DNA from: Teratosphaeria epicoccoides
Lineage: Eukaryota; Ascomycota; Dothideomycetes; Mycosphaerellales; Teratosphaeriaceae
Reading direction: 5' to 3'
Assembly (NCBI GenBank): GCA_021401465.1
Contig: JADDMT010000015.1
Span: 124,001-188,000 of the forward strand
Length of the DNA: 64,000 nt
This document shows positions 33,960 to 43,644 of the stretch, piece by piece. Made by a program: the position numbers and the translations under genes. Below the pieces are notes generated by a model, which saw nothing but the letters and a program-made list of their open reading frames with translations, was not told the DNA's origin and made no database searches. The stretch's first letter is position 1, and each line of letters begins with the position of its first letter.

Positions 33960-34440
33960 CTAATCATCGCGCATGGTATTAATGAAGTCGTTACTAGTCT
34001 ACTAACAGTTCATAGTCTACTCTCCGAATTAGCTCTATAGCGTAACTAGTAAAATCTCATTGCCTCTGTTAATCGCGCTAACTACATTAATCTAGTGCGA
34101 CTAACCCTGCTACAGGCTTGCCTAATCGACTACTGTTTTAAGTTGTCATCTAGTATCGTGATGGCGTTAGCAGGTATAAGAGTTACGCTACTCTCAATTT
34201 TGTTCACGGTCGATATAAGCAACCAAGGGTCGTCTTAGTAGCCTTTAACAATAGGATTAGTAGTCACGAAGTCCCCTACAATCATGGCCTTATCTTTTGA
34301 CCTGTAATCTAGCCCGATGAACCTAGCTATCTTGTTGAATCTGTCTAGGATGTAACTGTTCTCTACTACCTACTAGAGATACTAGTTAAAGTCAATACAT
34401 GTTAGGCAAGGAAACGGTTGCCTTACGCACATAGGCTCGA
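33960..34440 (-). pseudogene. Degraded coding frame of unknown family, cut by Gypsy-1
   Basis: The minus strand reads coherently through VVENSYILDRFNKIARFIGL, DYRSKDKAMIVGDFVTTNPI, then after a TAA DDPWLLISTVNKIESSVTLI and PANAITILDDNLKQ. Codon texture is like a real protein with RIP stops, not a shadow frame. The upstream part would be interrupted at 34440 by the Gypsy-1 LTR and resume beyond 41457, where I could not identify it. No family was recognised; it may be a further cargo gene of the KDZ element. Confidence 0.4.
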
Positions 34441-34929
34441 TGTCATAAGTGTCAGGAGTACTGTCCGGAGTACTATAGGATACAGGATCATGAGGGTCCT
34501 AAGTGCTATGAGTCATAGTATAGTCATAGGAGTACTATGAGTCATAGGCATAGTTATAGGAGAAAGGATCTGTCACGTGAGGACAGATCCCTAGATCTGT
34601 AGGGTTAGTCTACAGATCTATAGGCCTATAAGGAAGAAGGGATCTGTCACGGGATAACAGACCCTTAGATCTATAGGGTTAGTCTACAGATCTGTAAACA
34701 CGGATCTGTCAGGTCTGTCGACAGATCTAACAGAGCTGCTCTGTCTCTCTAGTATATAGGGATAGCTTTAGGACAGGCAGTTAGGAGCTTCGTGCTTAAT
34801 CTCAATTTAATCCTCTCTTGCTTAGAGGAGAGTCAGTTACAAGGTTAACTACTATTGTCGATATTCTTCACAGCTCTGCGAGTCTAACACCTGATCCCCT
34901 TCCTGCTATCGGCACCTACCCTTATGACA
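34441..34929 (+). repeat. Gypsy-1 5' LTR
   Basis: 489 bp beginning TGTCATAAGTGTCAGGAGTA and ending CACCTACCCTTATGACA. It contains repeated GGATCTGTCACG-type blocks around 34567-34700 and matches 40974-41457 apart from transitions and small indels. Confidence 0.9.
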
Positions 34930-34988
34930 TTTTGAGTACCACTTCTAAGGAAGCATCAGGAGACTTGTCAAGCGCTTAACATACGCCT

Positions 34989-37900
34989 ATGTTAAGTAGT
35001 TCTTCAACTGTCAGTTCAAGTTCTAGCGACAGTCAACTGACACCACGAGAACAAGTTGCCGCTATACCTCAAGTCACGTAGTAGCTCGAACCTATTCACC
35101 TTAGCGAGATGGCTCTAGCATCCGTCGTAGGTTCAACTACCAGGAATAGACACGGTAATAACGGCTTCAAGATAGGAAGCCCTACAGAGTTCACAGGACA
35201 ACGATCTCAAGTCGAGATGTTTATCCTATAATGCTAGTTAGCATTTAACGTGGATACGGAACGGTTTACGACACATCATAAGCGAATGATGTACATTGTC
35301 TCTTACCTGAAGGGACCGGCGTTCGAGTTTATCTAGCCTCATCTAACAGATTATCTAGATCATGTCAGCAACGCCGAAGCCAGGAAGACGACGACTAGGG
35401 AGATTCTCAACTCAGACAAGTCCTTGTTTAAGGTATTACGCGAAGCGTTTAGGCTCGGTAATGAGCAACAAGAGGCTAAGAGAGCTCTCCTAGGAATCTA
35501 GCAGAAGGGTTCTGCTACTAAGTACCGCGCGGACTTTCAGACCCTCTCTGCTCGAGTCGACTAGAATGATAACACTTTAGCCGCTCAGTTCTACTAGGGA
35601 CTAAAGGAGACAGTTAAAGACGAAATTGCCCGAGGAGATCGGCTAACGACATTCAAGGAAATGAGCGATCTCGCGATTAGAATCGATAATCGCATCTAGG
35701 AACGACAGCAAGAACGACAACATGGAAATCGCAAGCCGGCACAGGCTAACTATAAGGTCTAATGATTAGCACCGAAATGGCGAAGCGATTACTACGGTCT
35801 CTAACCTATGGAGTTAGATGCGACTAAGGGGCGTCCGAGGAATGGACCCTAAGGAAAGCCGCGGAAAGGCTCTCCTAATCAGAATGGTCTGAAGAAGCCA
35901 TTCGTCAAGAGTAATCTCGAGTGCCATAACTGTGGAAAGAAAGGACACTTTTCCCGCGAATGTTTTGTAAGGAAGTAACGACAAGAGCTGCCTAGGATAG
36001 AGCAGGCTCGCGTAACAACGACGGCACCTAAGCAAAAGGCCGCCGCTACTCGAGAACCGGACTATGCCGCACTTACTTAGACTACGTGCTACGACGACGA
36101 TTGTCGAATTCACATGAGTGATAAAGATGGTTCCGGATAGTACCCTAGCCGAAACAAGGCGCAGTCGATCTGTGCGCTAAGGGGTACACCTTCTAGTGCG
36201 ACAGTCCTGAGGCAACAGGAACTAGAAGAAGAAGAAGAGGGTTCGGACGACAACTACGAGCTTGTCGAAGCCGTCATTCCTGATTCCGAGGAAGACGAGA
36301 GCATAGAGCGATAGGCCATGCCGCCGCATGACATCGGACTCGACATTATCCGAATCATACAGAACTAATGGGCTCAGGCTTGCCCATGGATTAATAGAGT
36401 ACAACACGTCGACTAGCTTTAGTATGACGAACTAGCCGACCGTATGCGACGACACCTAAGGAGACTACCGGTTGTAGCTTAACCTCACGCGCATCAGAAA
36501 GTTGTCCAAGAAATTGTACCGTTCAGGGTAGAGTTCACGCCCTAGGGAGGCTACCTAACCCACGAAGGTATTCAGATTCTACGAGCGCTACGACTCTAAG
36601 TCTATCATTTAAAGATGGAGTACGCAAGGAACGCGCAGGAACAGCAAGGCTAAGAACGAGAACGATCTCTTAGGCCAGAAAACGGTAACGCTCAGAGAAG
36701 AAGCCGAGACCGCACGATCCCTGAACTAGTCCGTGAAGACAGTTATTCGGGAAACGACGAGGTCCGCTAGAATTAGACCTACGGACAGACTAGACAGGGC
36801 TGCAACAATGTGCCGCGATCGGCGCCAGATACGCGAACAACCTTAGAGTATAGGTGCACATCGACGAGACGCTAGCTAGGGCCTTAATAGATTCAGGGTA
36901 TACTGGAATCTTCATGACGCCTAAGTTCGCTAGGACAGCTAGGATAAAGCTACAGGCGAAGACGAATGCTTTCTCGCTATAAGCGATTAATAGAAAGCCG
37001 GTCACGTACAACTAAGGAGTAGTTAACAAAGAGACCGAGATAATGCCTCTGCGGATAGGACGCTACTAAGAGATGCTCTAGTTCGACATCACGGAGTCAC
37101 TAGGCTCAGATGTAGTACTAGGGTTGCCATAGCTAAGAAACGCTAACCCCTATATCGACTAGAAGAATGAGAGGATCTAGTTCCTAGAACTCTCAAGATC
37201 GATACCTCTACCTGTAGTGCACGACGCACTAGGCAAGATCGAAATATGTGCTATGACTTCAAGCGAGATAGTAGCCGCCATTAAGGATCTAGAACAGGAA
37301 GTGCATGTCCTATAGGTCAAAGCAACGCAATCGGAAGTCAAGGTCGAATTCATAGTTCCCGATGAGTATAAAGAGTTCGCTACTCTTTTCGAGGAAGAAC
37401 CCGACCAAGAAGCTCTGCCAGAACACTAGGAGTAGGACCACAGGATACCCTTACTCCCTAGCAAGACACTAATGAAGCAATTAGTTCGCCCGTTGTCAGC
37501 GGCGAAACTAGAGATTCTCCGGAAATACCTAGAAGACAACCTCTAGAAAGGCTTCATCCGCGAGTCGTAGTCCCCGGCCGGATATCTGATCCTGTTTGTG
37601 CCTAAGGGGGAAGATGACTAGCGACTCTGCGTGGATTATCGTGGATTAAACAACATCACGATAAAGAATAGTTATCCGCTTCCTTTGCTCTCGGAATTGC
37701 AGGACCGCCTGCAAGGAGCAATGTGGTTCTCGAAGTTTGACATACCCGGAGCGTATAATCGAATTTGAATTAAGGAAGGCGAAGAATAGAAGACCGCGTT
37801 CCGAACTAGGTTCGGACACTACGAGTACATAGTCATGCTATTTAGGTTGACAAACGCCCTGGCTACATGGCAGGCATTTATTAACAACGTGCTACGAGAG

Positions 37901-40273
37901 TACCTCGACGTCTTTGTAGTTATATATCTAGACGACATCCTCGTCTATTCCCGGACGATCGAAGAGCATAGGACTCACGTGCGCAAGGTACTTCAGAAAC
38001 TCTAGGGTTACTAGCTAAAGGTCAAGCCGCAGAAGAGCGAGTTTCATAAGCAGGAAGTATAATTCCTTGGCTACGTGGTAGCATAGAATAGAATCAAGAT
38101 AGACACTAAGAAAGTCTAGGTCGTAAAAGAGTAGCCTACGCCGACTAATGTTAAGGAAGTATAGTCCTTCCTTAGGTTCGCTAACTTCTACAGGATATTT
38201 GTAGCAAACCATTCGAAGATTACAGCACTACTTACGACTCTTACGACGAAGGATACACTATTCGTATAGGACGACGCCTAACGGAATGCCTTTAAGGAAC
38301 TCAAGCGACGATTTACAGATTAGCCGATCTTACTTGTGTTCGACCCGGATAAACCTATCATAGTCGAAACAGATGCCTCTGACGTAGCACTCGGGGCATG
38401 CTTGAGTCAACTAGGACCGAGTAGACAACTACAGCTAGTCGCCTACTACTCGAGGAAATTGTCTAGACCTAAACTCTGTTACAATGTCCACGACAAAGAA
38501 CTTCTAGCTATAGTAGACGCCTACAAGGCCTAGCAAGTCTACTTAGAAGGTTCTAAGCACTAGGTCACGGTCTACACAGACCATAAGAACTTGCGATACT
38601 TCACAACGACGAAAGAGTTAAACTGACGACAGGTTTAGTAGAGCGAGGAGCTCTCTAGTTTTAACTACAAGATCGTCTATCGCAAGGGGACCGATAACGC
38701 ACGCGCCGATGCACTTAGCCGCTAGACGGACTACATGAAGGGCGTGAAGTAGGAGAAACATGCTGTTCTCCAGGAAAATAGCGATAGCACGCTAGGAGTC
38801 AACTAACTTGCGGCCACGACTGTCACATGGACTAGTGGATTTCAGGACGACCTGAAGAACAAGCTAATCTATGACCTAACTGCACTCGCTGTCCGCGACG
38901 ACATTGATGGACAGGAGGATTAGGAAGACGAAGACGGAATCCTTCTATTTTAAGGATTAGTATACGTGCTAACGTCTTTACGATCGGAACTACTACGCCT
39001 CCGACACGACGTACCTCAGGCAGGACACCCGGGAGTGTCTAAAATGAAGCAAATTCTCCGACAAGAATATTACTTCCCTAGGATGAGCAAGGCAATTGAG
39101 GACTACGTCCGTCAATGTGTAACTTACTAACGAAGTAAGCACGACTGTCACAAACCATATAGGCTACTATGACTACTAAAGGTACCTTAATGGCCATAGG
39201 AATCGCTCGCTATGGATTTTATCGTCAAACTACCTTAGTCGAGAGAACCCGCTACTAATGAGTTCTTCGACAGGATCATGGTAGTAGTCGACTAATTCAC
39301 TAAGTTTAGGAAGTTTATCCCTTACCGCGAAGACTTCAAGACTAAAGATATCGCGTATGTCTTCATCAAATAGGTAGTAGCACTACACGGCATGCTACAG
39401 GACCTAGTAACGGATCGAGGATCCGTGTTTACCTCTAACTTCTAGAGAGCCCTGATGAGACAATTCTAGGTCAAACATCGACTAAGTACTTCCTTCTACC
39501 CTTAGACAGATAGACAGATAGAACGCCTAAATCAGACGTTAGAATAGTACCTTCGATCCTATGTTAATAGGGACTAGAACAACTAGGTAGAGTTGTTGCT
39601 AATAGCACAGCTCACGTATAATAGTATGCTAGCAGAGTCGACAGGACTCTCGCCATTTCAGATGGCATATAGATCAGCTATGGAAGACATTCTAGACATC
39701 TTAGCTAGTAATCCGAACCTAGCAGTACTCGGACGAGTAGAACATCTACGCCGACTGCAAACAGAAGCACGACTTGACCTGCAGTTCTATTAGCAGAACA
39801 TGGCACGGTACGCGAATCGTAAGAGAATTGAGGGACTAATTCTAAAGGAGAGGGACAAGGTGTATCTCCTCTGCCGACACATCAAATCGGACAAGCCGAG
39901 TAAGAAACTAGACGCTGTAAAACTAGGACTATTCAGGATCAAGGCCAAGAAGGGACCAGTTAATTTTAAGTTACAGCTACCTGAGCAGATGAGAATATAC
40001 CCTGTGTTCTATGTCTCTCTGCTAGAACAAGCAGCGCTAGACGCCGTACTGCAATCAGAACCCTTACTACTCGACCCTGAAGTAGAAGAACCGGAGTACA
40101 CTGTCGAGAGGATTATCGACACTTGCTAGCGGGACGGACAGCGAGAGTACTTAGTAAAATGGGAAGGATATAGGAGTACCAAGAACACCTAGGAACCCCT
40201 AGAACACCTGCGAAACTGTCAGCAAAAGATACGAAGTTTCGAGAAAGGAACGAACCTAGGAAGAAGATCCTAA
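34989..40273 (+). pseudogene. Gypsy-1 gag-pol (chromodomain integrase type), RIP-degraded
   Basis: Gag starts MLSSSSTVSSSSSDSQLTPR. It has a capsid-like core (SPTEFTGQRSQVEMF...) and a CCHC knuckle CHNCGKKGHFSREC at 35922-35963. A -1 frame change between about 36660 and 36840 separates gag from protease (ALIDSG at 36881). Reverse transcriptase: LCVDYRGLNNITIKNSYPLP, TAFRTRFGHYEY and YLDDILVYS (about 37924). RNase H begins FDPDKPIIVETDASDVALGA (38336). The integrase zinc finger is RHDVPQAGHPGVSKMKQILR, followed by the core (MDFIVKLP, VTDRGSVFTSNF). A C-terminal chromodomain reads EEPEYTVERIIDTC...REYLVKWEGYRST (about 40083-40225). Trp and Gln codons are often TAG. Chromodomains target such elements to methylated histone H3 chromatin. 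Confidence 0.9.
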
Positions 40274-40897
40274 GCCACGACTAGACTCCTGCGGGACGCC
40301 GTCGACTGGCTCGGCTATCACGCCATCCAGGAAACCCTAATATGAGGCGTTAGCGAAACCCTCTATTACGCTCCATGTCGTAGGACTAAGAGCGAGACCC
40401 GCGGAAGGATCTAGGTCAAGGAGAAACCTAGCCTACGAGAGAGCTTGTTCCTCGGCCTCCTCCTCCCTGATCTCGCGCTCCTCGAGAGCGCGACCATCTT
40501 CGACCTCCCGGTCGACTACGTCTAACTGTTTTCGAAGACGCATCTCCTTTGCATGCGCCTCTAGCATCTTCTGCAAAGCCTTGGCTAGGACCGCCTTCGC
40601 ATGATCGAGATTAGCAATTAGTCTTTTCCGCTAATCGCCTAACTTCTTCTATTCGACCTCTGTCACCTTCGCGTCGCAACTCCGACAGTTGCTAAAATGA
40701 CATTGCGAACATTTCCCTAAGGAAATGTGTACCCGACAAACGAGCTTTAGCTCTTGACACTAAGTGTAGGACTTCATGCTATCCTAGCCCTAACGATAGA
40801 TTCGATTCGCGCGGCGTTTGCGTTTCTGCGTTAAAGGGGCGTCAGCGTCAGTGTCTAGAATGACATAAGGCAGTAATGTGGAAAGAGAAGAAATCAT
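40256..40897 (-). pseudogene. Gypsy-1 antisense accessory ORF (Cys cluster plus coiled coil)
   Basis: From ATG 40897 the minus strand keeps one frame for 214 codons to a TAG at 40256, interrupted only by RIP-type stops. It starts MISSLSTLLPYVILDTDADA, has a basic patch TQKRKRRANR, then cysteines (C.....VC, KCSQCHFSNCRSC), then a long charged helix (DHAKAVLAKALQKMLEAHAK, EMRLRKQLDVVDREVED, EEREIREEEAEEQA). The ending SRGLGSSS resembles the tails of small hypothetical proteins found repeatedly in ascomycete genomes. Its 3' end overlaps the end of pol by 18 bp, tail to tail. Possibly a nucleic-acid-binding accessory protein; the function is unknown. Confidence 0.6.
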
Positions 40898-40960
40898 AGC
40901 GTAAAAGAAAGAACAAGAGAAACCCCGCACTAATAAGGTAGCTTAGGGACGAGCTAGGCT

Positions 40961-40970
40961 AAGAGGGGGA
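40961..40970 (+). other. Gypsy-1 polypurine tract
   Basis: AAGAGGGGGA lies just before the 3' LTR at 40974, the usual place of the plus-strand primer. Confidence 0.6.
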
Positions 40971-40973
40971 TAG

Positions 40974-41457
40974 TGTCATAGGTGTCAGGAGTACTGTCTA
41001 GAGTACTATAGGATACAGGATCGTGAGGGTCCTAAGTGCTATGAGTCATGGTACTATCATAGGAGTACTATGAGTCATAGGCATAGTCATAGGAGAAAGG
41101 ATCTGTCACGTGAGGACAGATCCCTAGATCTATAGGGTTAGTCTACAGATCTATAGGCCTACAAGGAAGAAGGGATCTGTCATGGGATAACAGACCCTTA
41201 GATCTATAGGGTTAGTCTACAGATCTACAGACATAGATCTGTCAGGTCTGTCGACAGATCTAACAGAGCTGCTCTGTCTCTCTAGTATATAGGGCTAGCT
41301 TTAGGATAGGCAGTTAGGAGCTTTGTGCTTAATTCTCAATTCCCTTTCCCTAGGGGATAGTTAGTTACAAGGTTAACCGCCATTATCGATATTCTTCACA
41401 GCTCTGCGAGTCTAACACCTAGTCACCTTCCTGCTATCGGCACCTACCCTTATGACA
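40974..41457 (+). repeat. Gypsy-1 3' LTR
   Basis: 484 bp beginning TGTCATAGGTGTCAGGAGTA and ending TTATGACA, colinear with the 5' LTR with mostly C/T and G/A differences. Confidence 0.9.
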
Positions 41458-41583
41458 TCTACGCATCGGCGCAGTTAATAACGATAGCTATAGGACACGA
41501 AGCTCGACCGCGAAGGACAAAGACTAAGGCGATAGTAGGAGCCAAGCTTTGCTAGAGGCAAAGGCAAAAAATGCTAGGTAAGT

Positions 41584-41629
41584 GTGCTAGTAGTATACTA
41601 GCGTTATGCTACTAACATACTGCTAGCAC
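41584..41629. repeat. Two facing copies of the subterminal motif
   Basis: GTGCTAGTAGTATACTAGCG (41584-41603) and GCTACTAACATACTGCTAGC (41608-41627) form an imperfect inverted pair. Same motif as at 25312 and 33423-33744. Confidence 0.55.
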
Positions 41630-41737
41630 TTCGATATCAATGGGAGGTACTAGCGGTAGTTTAGTAGCCACGTAGTATATATTAGCTAACGATTATGATG
41701 TAGCATAGCATGCGCTCTGCTCGATTAGTGTAATCTT

Positions 41738-41953
41738 ATGAGTAACTAGCCGAACGTTGTAGAGAAGGTAGAGGATGCGCTCGACGACTCTGAGTTAAGG
41801 GATAGTCAGTTGTAGTAGCACACTACATTCATGGACTCGACCTTGTCAGAGCAGATCAAGGGCTATAGCGACAAGGTCTTTAATGATGCGACCTTCAAGA
41901 AGCTACAGGAGGGGCGAAATAGTGGCGCTTTAGGAAAGTCGGTAGTAGTGAAG
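41738..41953 (+). pseudogene. Small degraded exon of unknown family in the KDZ element
   Basis: ATG 41738 opens 72 codons (MSN-stop-PNVVEKVEDALDDSEL..., FMDSTLSEQIKGYSDKVFND, ATFKKLQEGRNSGALGKSVV) up to a GTAAGC donor at 41954. There are three TAG stops. The composition is protein-like, but no family was recognised and no second exon was found. It could be the first exon of another cargo gene. Confidence 0.3.
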
Positions 41954-42307
41954 GTAAGCTAGTAGAACGGAATAGAGGATGAGGGCGAGTAGAAGATTCA
42001 TGTGTGAGGGCTAATACAGGATGTGTAGATAGTGTGTAGTAGCTATGCATTTGTTACTAGCTATACCGATTAAGGTCTTCGGGCGTGAGGCGCAAGTCAG
42101 ATATAGTAGCTTGCTTGAATTCAAGAGGCGTCGTAAGAGCTACGTTTAAGCTGTATATGTGTTTAGTGTTAGCAAATCTGCTTAATTCGCGTTATACGTC
42201 AGGTCTAGTGTAAATAGTAAAAGAGCATAGTGCGACAACAACGAGATGTATAGTATTAACTAAAATCATGACTTCAACATCTATTACATGCAAATTGTTT
42301 TGATTCG

Positions 42308-42423
42308 AGTAGCTCGGCTTGCGTGCCCGAGCTACTTGCCGCTAGTATACTGCTAGCAGTGAGTTACTTACTAGTAGCACTCTTGCACTGTAAGCTACTC
42401 GCGTCTGCGACACGAGTAGCTTA
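42308..42423. repeat. Two perfect hairpins near the right end of the KDZ element
   Basis: AGTAGCTCGG (42308-42317) pairs with CCGAGCTACT (42327-42336). TAAGCTACTCG (42391-42401) pairs with CGAGTAGCTTA (42413-42423). The two hairpins share the AGCTACTCG sequence, and between them (42338-42360) lies another copy of the GCCGCTAGTATACTGCTAGC motif. Subterminal structures of this kind often bind transposase. Confidence 0.6.
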
Positions 42424-42509
42424 GGAGGGGCTGAGTTTCTCGGGGGTACATACGAGCAGGCTAAGTCAGACGAGTAGGTAAGTAAGCTAAGTAACACAAG
42501 TTACTCGGT

Positions 42510-42533
42510 CTACTTAGGGCCTTGGTTTTCGAG
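42510..42533 (-). repeat. Right terminal inverted repeat of the KDZ element
   Basis: Reverse complement reads CTCGAAAACCAAGGCCCTAA plus GTAG, matching 20 of 24 bases of the left end at 25241-25264. Confidence 0.8.
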
Positions 42534-42846
42534 ACAGAGTAATCCGACCTTTTAGTAGGTATAAGATAGCACTACTTTCTGCTTATTGCAGAGGTAGCGC
42601 TAAGGGTGCTTATAACCCCTGACGCTCCTTAATTAGGGAAAGCATGTCTAAGCCTAACCCTACAGGGGTACTATAGGGTCAGCGACGTAGGGGCGTCCTA
42701 TGTTAACAACTAATCCTACTTAGACGACATACAAGCTAACGTATGTATAAAGGACCCCCTTGCTATGTATAGCAGGGTCACTACATGCTAAGGGCAGGCA
42801 TTAGAACCTATGCAGTTCTAATGGCCCCCTAGTATCAACTGTATTA
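42534..42846 (-). repeat. Gypsy-2 copy A 3' LTR, inner 313 bp
   Basis: Begins ACAGAGTAATCCGACC and ends CAACTGTATTA. It lacks the first 47 bp of the 360-bp LTR, which are at 25186-25240. Confidence 0.9.
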
Positions 42847-43481
42847 CTACCCCTCCTCCTATGAGGATGTCCCTAGCCTTACTAAGTAATGCACGCAGAA
42901 TGTATAGGGTATAGGATATAGCACGCTTATACCGCGTAAGGGTAAATAGGTAGATAGCCTACGTAACATATGTCATGCGCATACCTTAACACCTTTGTAG
43001 CGAGTACAGGGCAGAGGCTACTAACTCGGGCGGGTTTTAATCTGTTACATGTTAGGCGGCTTTGTAACACCTTTACTTTACATGCGGATCGAGATATCAG
43101 GAAACTACGAGCACGTACTTCAGTTAATCCTTGAAATTGTAGGGCGAGCATACGCGCTAGCCTCGCCAAGTAGCTTAGCTGTCCCTATTTAGTCGTGACT
43201 GTAGAGAACATGTCGCAGAACCTTAGGGTAGTAGGAAGGTACGCGGATACTCTACGCGCGCTACTCGAAATAGCAGGAGTGCGCTCCTAGCGCGGGTCTC
43301 GCCACATTTTCATGCTAGTAGGCTAGCACAAGTGCAGTTAGCGCACATGCGTAACAGCCGCGTTATCTGTTCTTACATTATCAGGTCCCCTTGTAAGTTA
43401 ACTAAAGGCAGGTACTCTGCGCATGTAGTTCGAGTTACTAGCTTAACAGTTGCGATAGGCAACAGGGGGGCTATCAGAGGG

Positions 43482-43489
43482 TATAAAAA
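43482..43489 (+). promoter_or_regulatory. TATA box of the Gypsy-2 antisense ORF (copy A)
   Basis: TATAAAAA in the context AGAGGGTATAAAAACCTCGT, 163 bp upstream of ATG 43645. The same box is kept in copies B (57957-57964, reverse) and C (62397-62404). Confidence 0.6.
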
Positions 43490-43644
43490 CCTCGTCGCTT
43501 CCTAAACTTTCCTGTTCTAAGACACTAACATTAACCTCCGCTCCTATTTCGCTTAGCTTGCGCCTCGCTATGTCTGCAGGTCTAAACTAGAGCTTCTTCT
43601 TCTTCAATCAATTAATTAAGATTAACTAACTTATCTTAGCCATA

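Larger units (their letters stand above)
34441..41457 (+). mobile_element. Gypsy-1: complete Ty3/Gypsy chromovirus LTR retrotransposon (RIP-degraded)
   Basis: This 7,017-bp element lies inside the KDZ transposon. LTRs of 489 bp (34441-34929) and 484 bp (40974-41457) start TGTCATA and end TTATGACA. Gag-pol runs 34989-40273 on the plus strand. An antisense frame lies between pol and the 3' LTR, preceded by a purine-rich tract (AAGAGGGGGA, 40961-40970). I could not identify a clean target duplication: flanks are CTCGA on the left and TCTAC on the right. Coding parts carry many TAG codons, so the element is dead. Confidence 0.9.
25241..42533 (-). mobile_element. KDZ/Plavaka-type DNA transposon with cargo, interrupted by Gypsy-1
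   Basis: This is a 17,293-bp insertion in a Gypsy-2 LTR; without the nested Gypsy-1 it is about 10.3 kb. It ends in 24-bp inverted repeats (CTTGAAAACC.../CTCGAAAACC..., 20 of 24 matching). The flanks ACAGACAT (25233-25240) and ACAGAGTA (42534-42541) are a diverged 8-bp target duplication. The arithmetic supports this: 55 + 313 - 8 = 360 bp, exactly the length of every other LTR of the family. Contents from left to right: MYND protein (-), methyltransferase-like protein (+), transposase (-), an unidentified degraded frame (-), Gypsy-1, and a small plus-strand exon. All frames carry RIP-like stops. KDZ superfamily membership rests on the transposase; an 8-bp duplication is known for Zisupton relatives. 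Confidence 0.8.

Noticed and set aside
34436..41462. Target-site duplication for Gypsy-1
   Set aside because: The flanks CTCGA and TCTAC do not match even after allowing for C-to-T changes, so none is claimed.
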